Below, in pieces: positions 57,201-64,000 of a stretch of 64,000 bases of DNA. The stretch comes from Dyella terrae (GTDB taxonomy: Bacteria; Pseudomonadota; Gammaproteobacteria; Xanthomonadales; Rhodanobacteraceae). The first letter of the stretch is position 1; each line of letters opens with the position of its first letter. The DNA lies in NCBI RefSeq assembly GCF_022394535.1, contig NZ_CP089414.1:4588001-4652000 (forward strand), written 5' to 3'. Made by a program: the position numbers and the translations under genes. Below the pieces are notes generated by a model. The model saw only the letters and a program-made list of their open reading frames with translations. It was not told where the DNA came from and searched no databases.

Positions 57201-57962
57201 ATGCAACTGGCTACGCGGCACGCGTCGCGTACGGCTGTGCGCAGCAGCCGTTCGACAGTCTTGGATGTGGATAGTCGCCGCGCGTTGCTCGCGCGGTCCG
57301 AGTTGTTTGCGGGCCTTCCTGCCCCGGTGCTGGATGAGTTGGCGGGACGTTCGAATGCGCGTTATATGGACAGCGGCGAGCTGGTGTTTCGTAAGAACGA
57401 TTCGGCTGACTTCGCCGCGTTAGTAGTGGAAGGCGTGGTCTACGCCATTCTGTATGGCCCGGATGGACGCGAACTGATCGTGGACATGGCGGGCTCCGGG
57501 CAGGCCATTGGTGAGGCCGCGCTGCTTGGCGCAAGCTGTCATCACTTCACGGCGGTCGCGGCGGGCATGGTGACCGTGCTGCTGCTCAGGCGCGTGCATC
57601 TGGCTGGGTTGCTGACCGAGCCGCAGTTTCTGCATCGCGTGATGCTTCTGCTTGCCGGGCGGGTAAGCCGCACGGCGAAGGCGTTGGAGACAATGTGTCT
57701 GTACAGCCTGGAATCGCGGCTGGCGCGCTATCTGCTGGACGCGACGGAACGAAGCGGGCGCGAACGTGGTGTGGCTCAGATCGAGCTGCCACCCACGCAA
57801 GGCATCCTGGCCTCCATGCTCAATGCGAGCCGACCCAAGTTGAACGCGCTGCTGCAGGGCTGGCAACGTGCGGGGTTAATCAGTCGCGAGCGGAACGTGC
57901 TTTACGTGCACGATTTCGAACAGCTGCGACTCAAGGCCTGCGCGCCGGAGCGACGGCTCTAG
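57201..57962 (+). CDS. Crp/Fnr-family transcriptional regulator beside the R-body genes
   Basis: The start at 57201 (MQLATRHASR) has AGGGGGC upstream and gives 253 residues; the frame is open further upstream. A cyclic-nucleotide-binding-like domain (LFAGLPAPVLDELAGRS to about residue 160; GQAIGEAALLG) is followed by a Crp-type winged HTH (LPPTQGILASMLNASRPKLNALLQGWQRAGLISRERNVLYV). No Cys cluster of the Fnr type is seen. I recall, without certainty, that a Crp/Fnr-type activator has been reported for the reb operon of Azorhizobium, which would fit a regulatory role here. Its stop overlaps the convergent MBL gene. Confidence 0.87.
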   Translation: MQLATRHASRTAVRSSRSTVLDVDSRRALLARSELFAGLPAPVLDELAGRSNARYMDSGELVFRKNDSADFAALVVEGVVYAILYGPDGRELIVDMAGSGQAIGEAALLGASCHHFTAVAAGMVTVLLLRRVHLAGLLTEPQFLHRVMLLLAGRVSRTAKALETMCLYSLESRLARYLLDATERSGRERGVAQIELPPTQGILASMLNASRPKLNALLQGWQRAGLISRERNVLYVHDFEQLRLKACAPERRL

Positions 57963-58934
57963 ATCTCCATCAGATCACGGCCGACGATGATGCGGCCCTT
58001 GAAGTGTGGTGCAACGGCGTCACGCCATACTTCCTCTGGCACCGGTGGATTTCCTCCCGGCACGAAGTGATTGAGCACCAGCGTTTTCACACCGGCCTCG
58101 GTGGCGATGCGCCCCGACTTGTTCGGTCGTGGTATGGCTGGCCAGCAGGTGCTCGCGCAGCCGGGTGGCGTTTGGCTCGGTGGCGATGAGTTTGTCGAGC
58201 GCAGGGAGGTACATCACCTCGTGCACCAGAATATCGGCGCCGCGTGCGAGCGCCACGAGGTTTTCCGACGGTCGGGTGTCGCCCGAGAACACGATGCTGC
58301 GGTCGGGACAGTCAAAGCGGTAGGCGAAGGCCGGTTCCACGGGCGGATGCTGCACGAGCGCGGCGGTGACCTTTACCCGCGCATCCTGCATGACCAGCCC
58401 TGGGCCGGTGAGTTCGTGTGGCCGGATAAGTGGTGCCAGCGGTGGGCGGCCTTCGTCGGCAACGCGGGTGCGGATGTCGTAGTCGTTCATGGCGAGGAAC
58501 AACCGTGTCATCTCGGTCAGCGGCGGCGGTCCCCATGTGTCCACTGGCGTATGCAGTGGGCCTGACCATGCCAGCCACAGCAGGTTGCCGTAGTCCGCGT
58601 TGTGGTCGGAGTGCTGATGGGTGATGAAGAGATGGCGGATCGACCCGAGGTTTAGCCCTGCCTTCACCATTTGGTGCGCTACGCCATTGCCGCAATCGAT
58701 CACATAGGTCACCCCGTCCACCACGATGGCGCTGGCAGGGGCGGCGCGGTCCGCCTTAGGCGTGGGGCCGCCAGCCGTGCCGAGCAGGATCAGACGGGAG
58801 CGGGGCGATGTATCCGCACGGACGCGCCATGGTGATAGCGCACCCGCCGCGATGGCGAGCCCGGTGGCCTGCAACAGGCGTCGGCGCGAGAAGCGGAGTG
58901 TGGGAGGTGGCGACATGACGATGTGGTTAGCCAT
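57959..58934 (-). pseudogene. Tat-exported MBL-fold hydrolase, frameshifted near the C-terminus
   Basis: The first 270 codons encode a twin-arginine signal (SRRRLLQATGLAIAAGAL), the MBL motif THQHSDHNAD, the bridging Asp in VFSGDTRPSENL and VHEVMYLPALDK. After TTTEQVG a run of four C on the plus strand (58113-58116; GGGG in the gene) shifts the frame to a stop at 58020. With three G the frame continues RIATEAGVKTLVLNHFVPGG to a TAG at 57959-57961, restoring the late zinc His (LNHFVPG) and giving about 324 aa. The intact version would resemble arylsulfatase/RNase Z-like periplasmic hydrolases. Confidence 0.83.
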
Positions 58935-59027
58935 CGGGAGAGGCCAGTATGTCAGCCTGGCGTCGCACGTTCACTCGTCAACGCGTGGCGCAGGCCGGTG
59001 GCCTGCGCCGTATAACGAAGCCGGGAT

Positions 59028-59840
59028 TCAGCGATAACCGTTGATGGTGTCGCGCAGCTCGATGGCGGCCTTTCGTGCCGCCTGGGCGAAATCTTCGCCG
59101 TTGCTGGCGTAGAGGATGGCGCGCGAGGAGCTGATCATCAGGCCGGTGCCGTTCGCTGTGCGGCCATGCTTGAGCACGGCCTCCACATCGCCACCCTGTG
59201 CGCCGATGCCGGGCACCAGCAACGGCATATCGCCGACGAGAGAACGCACCTTGCCCAGTTCCTCCGGCCATGTGGCACCGGTCACCAGGGCGCAGTTGCC
59301 GTTGGCGTTCCAGTCGCGTGCGATGGTTTCGGCAACGCGCAGGTACAGCGGCAGGCCGCCACAGTCAAGCGCCTGGAAGTCCGCACCACCCGGATTGGAC
59401 GTGCGGCACAGCAGGATCACGCCCTTGTCGGCGCGCTCCAGAAACGGCTGTGCGGAGTCGCGGCCCATGTAGGGGTTCAATGTCACCGCGTCGGCCTTGA
59501 AGCGATCAAATGCCTCGGTGACGTAGTGCTGTGCCGTGCTGCCAATGTCGCCGCGCTTGGCGTCGAGGATGACCGGCACGTTGGGATGCTTGTCGTGGAT
59601 GTGCGCGATCAGGCGCTCCAGTGCATCTTCCGCACGCAGCGCGGCGAAGTGCGCGATCTGCGGCTTGTAAGTGCAGACGACATCGGCCGTGGCGTCGACG
59701 ATGTCGCGACAGAATTCGAACACGGCATCTGGCCGGCCCTTGAGGTGCGCGGGGAACTTTGCCGGTTCCGGATCGAGGCCAACGCAGACGAGGGAGTTGT
59801 GGTTAGCCCAGGCCTGTTGCAGGGATGGCATGAAGTGCAT
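59028..59840 (-). CDS. pyrF: Orotidine 5'-phosphate decarboxylase, type 2
   Basis: The 270-residue enzyme decarboxylates OMP to UMP. The type 2 (mycobacterial/Xanthomonas-like) pattern is clear: [14 protein letters not shown], the catalytic [29 protein letters not shown] and [21 protein letters not shown] ribosome binding site 8 bases before the ATG at 59840 sets the start. Confidence 0.96.
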   Translation of the reverse strand: MHFMPSLQQAWANHNSLVCVGLDPEPAKFPAHLKGRPDAVFEFCRDIVDATADVVCTYKPQIAHFAALRAEDALERLIAHIHDKHPNVPVILDAKRGDIGSTAQHYVTEAFDRFKADAVTLNPYMGRDSAQPFLERADKGVILLCRTSNPGGADFQALDCGGLPLYLRVAETIARDWNANGNCALVTGATWPEELGKVRSLVGDMPLLVPGIGAQGGDVEAVLKHGRTANGTGLMISSSRAILYASNGEDFAQAARKAAIELRDTINGYR

Positions 59841-59856
59841 CGATTTTCTCCAGGGC

Positions 59857-60378
59857 TTACGCGACGGGGGAAAGGTCCAGCCATCGCTGTAGTGCGGTCA
59901 CGATTTCTTTGGACTGTCGAGATTCTGCGCGCATCGTGGGCGTCTTGTGTCCCAACAGCACCACCGGATCACCGTGTGGGTAGGTCAGGCTGATCGCTTG
60001 AATGGACCACAAGGGGCCAACGGGCCCACCACGTGGCGCGAACACCTTTACGTCCAGGCCGGCAGGGCGCTTCAGTGGAAATGCCCTGGAGCGATGACGT
60101 CCCGACGCGATGTAATCCACGATGGTGACGCTGTCGCTTGTCCTGCACAGACGAATCGTTCGCCGGACGATGCCGTCGAAAAACACGAAAGGCATGAGCA
60201 GCGCCAGGGCAAACAACAACGCCGCAACGAACACCGCGACGCTGGCGCCTGCGCTCAGGTTTACCCCGGCATCATGCCGGTGAACTACCAGCCAAATGAG
60301 TGCGATGGGCACCAGCCCACCGATCACCAGGCTGCATAACCACATAAATGCCGCAGCGACATAATTTCTGCCGTCCAT
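59857..60378 (-). CDS. Small membrane protein, unknown function
   Basis: The start at 60378 ([11 protein letters not shown]) has AGGAG 6 bases upstream; 173 aa. Two membrane hairpins ([22 protein letters not shown] and [20 protein letters not shown]) are followed by a soluble domain ([38 protein letters not shown]). No family is recognised. It lies between ettA and pyrF on the same strand. Its ribosome binding site is inside a perfect inverted repeat. Confidence 0.68.
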   Translation of the reverse strand: MDGRNYVAAAFMWLCSLVIGGLVPIALIWLVVHRHDAGVNLSAGASVAVFVAALLFALALLMPFVFFDGIVRRTIRLCRTSDSVTIVDYIASGRHRSRAFPLKRPAGLDVKVFAPRGGPVGPLWSIQAISLTYPHGDPVVLLGHKTPTMRAESRQSKEIVTALQRWLDLSPVA

Positions 60379-60380
60379 AG

Positions 60381-60407
60381 TCAGCTCCTGCGCGGTGCAG
60401 GAGCTGA
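60381..60407 (-). promoter_or_regulatory. Inverted repeat covering the ribosome binding site of the small membrane protein
   Basis: tcagctcctg (60381-60390) and caggagctga (60398-60407) form a 10-bp perfect stem with a 7-nt loop. In the minus-strand mRNA the AGGAG ribosome binding site is in the 3' arm, 6 bases from the ATG, so the stem would block it. It also lies 34 bases after the ettA stop and could serve as that gene's 3' hairpin. Confidence 0.6.
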
Positions 60408-60440
60408 CCCGGTAGCCCAGCAGATGCATCGAAGTATGCT

Positions 60441-62102
60441 TTACGCGAGCTTCTTGTACTTCACGCGGTGCGGCTTGGCAGCCTCATCGCCGAGACGACG
60501 CTTCTTGTCGGCTTCGTACTCGTTGTAGTTGCCGGGGAAGAACTCCACGTGCGAGTCGCCTTCGAACGCGATGATGTGCGTGGCGATGCGGTCGAGGAAC
60601 CAGCGGTCATGCGAAATGACCACGGCGCAGCCCGGGAACTCGAGCAGCGCGTCTTCCAGTGCACGCAGGGTTTCCACGTCCAGGTCGTTCGACGGTTCGT
60701 CGAGCAGCAGCACGTTGCCGCCCTGCAGCAGGGTCTTGGCCATGTGCAGGCGACCGCGCTCACCACCAGACAGCTGGCCAACGATCTTCTGCTGGTCGGT
60801 GCCCTTGAAGTTGAAGCGACCGATGTACGCGCGCGACTGGATCTCGAAGTTGCCGATGGTGAGGATGTCCGAACCACCGGAGACTTCCTGCCACACGTTG
60901 TTCTTCGGATCGAGCGCATCACGCGACTGGTCGACGTAGGCGAGCTTGACCGTGTGGCCGAGCTTCACTTCGCCGGAATCCGCCTGCTCCTTGCCCATGA
61001 TCATCTTCATGAACGTGGATTTGCCGGCGCCGTTCGGGCCGATCACGCCGACGATGGCGCCCGGCGGGATCTTGAACGACAGGTCTTCGATCAGCACGCG
61101 GTCGCCGAAGGACTTGTTGACGTTCTTGAACTCGATCACTTCCTGGCCCAGGCGCTCGCCCGGCGGAATGAAGATTTCATTGGTTTCGTTGCGGCGCTGG
61201 TACTCGACCGAGTTCAGCTCCTCGAAGCGGTTAAGACGCGCCTTGCCCTTGGACTGACGGCCCTTGGCCGCTGAGCGCACCCACTCCAGTTCCTTTTCGA
61301 TCGCCCTCTGACGCGACTTTTCCTGTGAGGCTTCCTGCTTGAGGCGGGCGTCCTTCTGCTCCAGCCACTCGGTGTAGTTGCCCTTCCACGGAATACCGCG
61401 GCCGCGATCGAGCTCGAGAATCCACTCGGCCGCGTTGTCGAGGAAGTAGCGGTCATGGGTGACGGCCACGACGGTGCCCGGGTAGTTCTGCAGGAACTGC
61501 TCCAGCCAATCCACCGACTCGGCGTCCAAGTGGTTGGTCGGTTCGTCGAGCAGCAGCATGTCCGGCTTGGACAGCAGCAGGCGGCACAGTGCCACGCGGC
61601 GCTTCTCACCACCGGACAGCGGGCCGATCTTGGCGTCCCACGCCGGCAGGCGCAGCGCGTCAGCGGCCACTTCGAGCTGGCGCTCCAGCGCGTGCGCGTC
61701 GTTCACCGCCAGGATGTTTTCCAGCTCCTGCTGTTCCTTGGCGAGCTTGTCGAAGTCCGCGCCTTCTTCGCCGTAGGCGGCATAGACCTCTTCCAGACGC
61801 TTCTGGGCGTCAAGGATGACGGAGACGCCTTCTTCCACGGCCTCACGCACGGTCTTCTCGGGATCGAGCTCCGGCTCCTGCGCGAGATAGCCAACCTTGA
61901 TGCCCGGCTGCGGACGGGCTTCACCCTGGAAGTCCTTGTCGACGCCGGCCATGATGCGCAGCACCGTGGACTTACCCGCGCCGTTCACGCCCAGCAGGCC
62001 GATCTTGGCGCCGGGGAAGAAGCTCAGCGAGATGTCCTTGATGATGTGGCGCTTCGGGGGAACGATCTTGCTGACCCCGTTCATGGTGTAGATGTACTGC
62101 AT
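60441..62102 (-). CDS. ettA: Energy-dependent translational throttle protein EttA (ABC-F)
   Basis: The 553-residue soluble protein has two ABC domains without membrane segments: Walker [10 protein letters not shown] and GPNGAGKST, signature LSGGEKRR and LSGGERGR, Walker [12 protein letters not shown] and [11 protein letters not shown]. The linker (about 240-320, [38 protein letters not shown]) and the arm of the first domain fit EttA. It binds the ribosomal E site and gates the first elongation step by ATP/ADP level. GGAGG lies just before the ATG. Confidence 0.96.
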   Translation of the reverse strand: MQYIYTMNGVSKIVPPKRHIIKDISLSFFPGAKIGLLGVNGAGKSTVLRIMAGVDKDFQGEARPQPGIKVGYLAQEPELDPEKTVREAVEEGVSVILDAQKRLEEVYAAYGEEGADFDKLAKEQQELENILAVNDAHALERQLEVAADALRLPAWDAKIGPLSGGEKRRVALCRLLLSKPDMLLLDEPTNHLDAESVDWLEQFLQNYPGTVVAVTHDRYFLDNAAEWILELDRGRGIPWKGNYTEWLEQKDARLKQEASQEKSRQRAIEKELEWVRSAAKGRQSKGKARLNRFEELNSVEYQRRNETNEIFIPPGERLGQEVIEFKNVNKSFGDRVLIEDLSFKIPPGAIVGVIGPNGAGKSTFMKMIMGKEQADSGEVKLGHTVKLAYVDQSRDALDPKNNVWQEVSGGSDILTIGNFEIQSRAYIGRFNFKGTDQQKIVGQLSGGERGRLHMAKTLLQGGNVLLLDEPSNDLDVETLRALEDALLEFPGCAVVISHDRWFLDRIATHIIAFEGDSHVEFFPGNYNEYEADKKRRLGDEAAKPHRVKYKKLA

Positions 62103-62188
62103 GGAACCTCCGGCGGCGTGCAGAGCGCCAGCTGAAGGGCAGGCGGTGCGATTCAGAGTGGGTGTAAACCACTCATTATAGCGGCCTT

Positions 62189-62500
62189 AGAGCCTGTTCA
62201 CGATCTCCGCGTAGCCCGCGTTGCTCTTGAGTGGCCCCCCAGGCGGGAGTGCGTGGCGCCGGGCCTGCCTGGTGGCAGGTCAAGCCGCGCGCTCCCGCCT
62301 GGGGGCCACTCAAGAGCAACCCTTCCTCGCTCCTCAGAGCGGCGCCATCCATGGCGCCTCCCCGCGTGCGGGCCGGGTCTGTTTGCCCACAGGCCGGCGT
62401 CATCACTCGGTCGTGTACGGACGTACACTCCTTCGTTCTTCCTTGTCCTGCGCGCAAACAGCTCCCGGCGCGGGCCACGCGGAGATCGTGAACAGGCTCT
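62189..62500. repeat. 312-bp nested inverted-repeat element (MITE-like)
   Basis: Outer arms of 32 bases at 62189-62220 and 62469-62500 are inverted copies matching at 31 positions (agagcctgttcacgatctcc...). A second, inner pair, gttgctcttgagtggcccc... at 62220-62249 and its inverse at 62292-62320, matches at 29 bases with one extra C. A small palindrome (ggcgcca / tggcgcc) lies at 62342-62359. No gene is inside. The rest of the 62103-62622 gap holds the ettA promoter and the DUF817 leader. Confidence 0.8.
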
Positions 62501-62622
62501 TAGGGTCGCTCCGGTGACGTGTGCCCCGGTACGGCGGCCGATCTGCCCGCCTTTCGCCACCCCGTGCCCGGGGAACCGCAGCCGCTACCGGCAGGCTGGT
62601 GTTTTCCCGGGAGAAAGCCCTC

Positions 62623-63489
62623 ATGGCAAGGAGCACCGCGCTGGCGCCGCAGGGCTGGCTGCAGGTGGCAGCCACGCTGGATGAAGCGGCGGCGGTATGG
62701 GCCGCAGGCCACGGCCGCTGGGCGGTAGCCGCGCACGAATTGGTCTGCTTTGGCGTGAAACAGGCGCGCGCCTGCCTGTTTGGTGGGTGCCTGCTGGCGC
62801 TGCTGCTGGCCACCTGGGCTTGGTACCCCACGGGCGCATGGCTGGCCCGTTACGACTTTCTGGTGTTGGCGGCGTTGGCCTTGCAGGTGGTACTGGTGGC
62901 GTCAGGCCTGGAAACGCGCGATGAGGCCAAGGTCATCCTGTGTTTCCACGCGGTCGGCACGGCGATGGAAGTGTTCAAGACAGCGATGGGCTCGTGGGTC
63001 TACCCCGAGGCTTCGCTATTACGCATCGGTGGCGTGCCGCTGTTTACCGGTTTTATGTATGGCGCGATAGGCAGCTACATCGCGCGGGCCTGGCGGTTGT
63101 TCGCGTTCCGCTTTGTCCGGCATCCGCCGTTCATTGCCACGGTATGGCTCGCGGTGGCGATCTACGTGAACTTCTTCACGCATCACTTTCTGGCCGATCT
63201 ACGTTGGCTCTTGTTCGCTGCGCTGGTGGTGTTGTTCGGGCGAACGTGGATCCTGTTTCGCATTCGGCACGCGTATCGGCGCATGCCGCTGCTGTTGGGA
63301 TTCGTGCTGGTGGCCTCGTTTATCTGGATAGCGGAGAACCTCGGCACGTTCGCGGCGGCATGGCGCTACCCGACGCAACGTCACGGCTGGGAGTGGGTGC
63401 CACTCGGCAAACTGGGCGCGTGGTTGCTGCTGATGGTGATCAGTTACGTGCTGGTGTCCGCCGTGGCGCGTCGGCGGCGCCGTCCTTAG
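62623..63489 (+). CDS. DUF817 membrane protein
   Basis: The start at 62623 has GGGAGA 8 bases upstream; 288 aa. Eight or nine membrane helices follow an N-terminal amphipathic part (AAHELVCFGVKQARACLFGG). The DUF817 hallmarks KVILCFHAVGTAMEVFKTAMGSWVYPE and PLFTGFMYGAIGSYIARAWRLF are present. The function is unknown. Its stop overlaps that of the convergent TetR gene by 4 bases. Confidence 0.85.
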   Translation: MARSTALAPQGWLQVAATLDEAAAVWAAGHGRWAVAAHELVCFGVKQARACLFGGCLLALLLATWAWYPTGAWLARYDFLVLAALALQVVLVASGLETRDEAKVILCFHAVGTAMEVFKTAMGSWVYPEASLLRIGGVPLFTGFMYGAIGSYIARAWRLFAFRFVRHPPFIATVWLAVAIYVNFFTHHFLADLRWLLFAALVVLFGRTWILFRIRHAYRRMPLLLGFVLVASFIWIAENLGTFAAAWRYPTQRHGWEWVPLGKLGAWLLLMVISYVLVSAVARRRRRP

Positions 63490-64000
63490 GGCTTGGCTGT
63501 GTCGAACAAGGCGCTGACTGTGCGCGTATGCAGCGACGCGGCATCGAAGCCGTCCGGCAGCATGCCGGCGATCTCCAGCATCACCGCGCCGTGCAGCGCG
63601 GCCCAGATCTGGTGACCAAGGATGGCCGGATCGGCTGCGACGGTGCCTTCGGCGATCATCACTTCCACGTGGGCCGAAATGGTGCGCCACATGCGTTCGT
63701 GGGCTTGGCGATACGCGGGATCGTCCCGCTGGGTTTCCGGGTACTCGAACATCAGCCGGTACGTGGCCGTGTTCTCGCGGGCGAAAGCGATATAGGCATC
63801 GCGCACGGCGCGGCTGCGCGTGCGGCCATCGCCGGGCGAATCGAGCGCGCGTTCCAGCGCTTCGGAAAAGCGGTTCAGGCCGCGCGCTCGCACGGCCGTA
63901 ATGATGTCTTCCTTGTTGTCGAAGTAGCGGTAGGGCGTCATGGTGCCCACGCCCAACTCACCGGCTAGGCGCCGCATGGTGACGGCGCCGGGGCCTTCTT
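63486..64000 (-). CDS. TetR-family regulator, 5' end outside window
   Basis: The frame is open to the right edge. The visible part begins inside the HTH (EGPGAVTMRRLAGELGVGTMTPYRYFDNKEDIITAVRARG), so only the first 20-30 residues are missing. The C-terminal ligand domain contains TYRLMFEYPETQRDD and LGHQIWAALHGAVMLEIAGM, typical of the TetR_C_13/WHG-like group. Its target cannot be told; the adjacent DUF817 gene is convergent. Confidence 0.88.
   Translation of the reverse strand, partial: EGPGAVTMRRLAGELGVGTMTPYRYFDNKEDIITAVRARGLNRFSEALERALDSPGDGRTRSRAVRDAYIAFARENTATYRLMFEYPETQRDDPAYRQAHERMWRTISAHVEVMIAEGTVAADPAILGHQIWAALHGAVMLEIAGMLPDGFDAASLHTRTVSALFDTAKP

Overview
The window is high-G+C gammaproteobacterial DNA. 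The MutY/YggX pair, a YfhL ferredoxin beside a gamma-glutamyltransferase, the CstA/YbdD pair, a type 2 PyrF, polyhydroxybutyrate (PHB) genes and the style of the intergenic repeats together suggest the Xanthomonadales, most likely Rhodanobacteraceae (Dyella, Luteibacter or Rhodanobacter). This assignment rests on gene content and recalled protein style, not on a database search. No replication origin, rRNA operon, CRISPR array or intact insertion sequence was seen. One tRNA (Phe, GAA) is present.

Layout. 1-10 kb: a secreted protein cut by the window edge, an M28 metallopeptidase, an HU-like histone with a basic tail, a PepSY protein, a phasin, a DUF1045 protein, a frameshifted host-attachment-family gene and a MASE1 sensor. 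10-16 kb: a low-G+C stretch beside tRNA-Phe, then a housekeeping block (yggX, mutY, an AsmA-like gene, ftsY; divergent rsmD and coaD; a lipoprotein). 16-25 kb: yfhL-ggt-MBL hydrolase-TMEM43, a 1-kb composite of nested inverted repeats, the PHB depolymerase phaZ, a methyltransferase, an RDD protein, xerD and dsbC. 26-35 kb: purL, small unknowns, a glycosyltransferase, a drug/metabolite exporter, DUF2127 and cstA-ybdD. 35-42 kb: a propeller-type hybrid sensor kinase and a peptide deformylase, both broken by single-base insertions, a second copy of the composite repeat, and an OPT transporter. 42-51 kb: mprF with an AcvB/VirJ-type hydrolase, a zinc-ribbon/TonB-C protein, DUF805, an SMP-30-like protein with a divergent LysR regulator, and an acyltransferase.

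51.5-58 kb is the most notable region: an R-body (refractile body, reb) locus. It encodes a sigma-70-family factor overlapping a short RebB protein, a 231-aa RebB-like protein with a Pro-Ala linker, a 721-aa protein with adenosine-deaminase-type metal motifs, two small unknowns, two full-length RebB paralogues about 80% identical, and a Crp/Fnr regulator. I infer a self-contained module: regulators at both ends, structural RebB proteins, and a putative nucleoside-deaminase-like enzyme as cargo or companion.

58-64 kb: a Tat-exported MBL-fold hydrolase (frameshifted), pyrF, a small membrane protein, the ABC-F factor ettA, a 312-bp nested inverted-repeat element, a DUF817 membrane protein and a TetR regulator cut by the right edge.

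Four otherwise recognisable genes each carry exactly one extra base, and two of those sites share the same heptamer. Either the sequence has systematic insertion errors or several genes are decaying; this should be settled before calling them pseudogenes.
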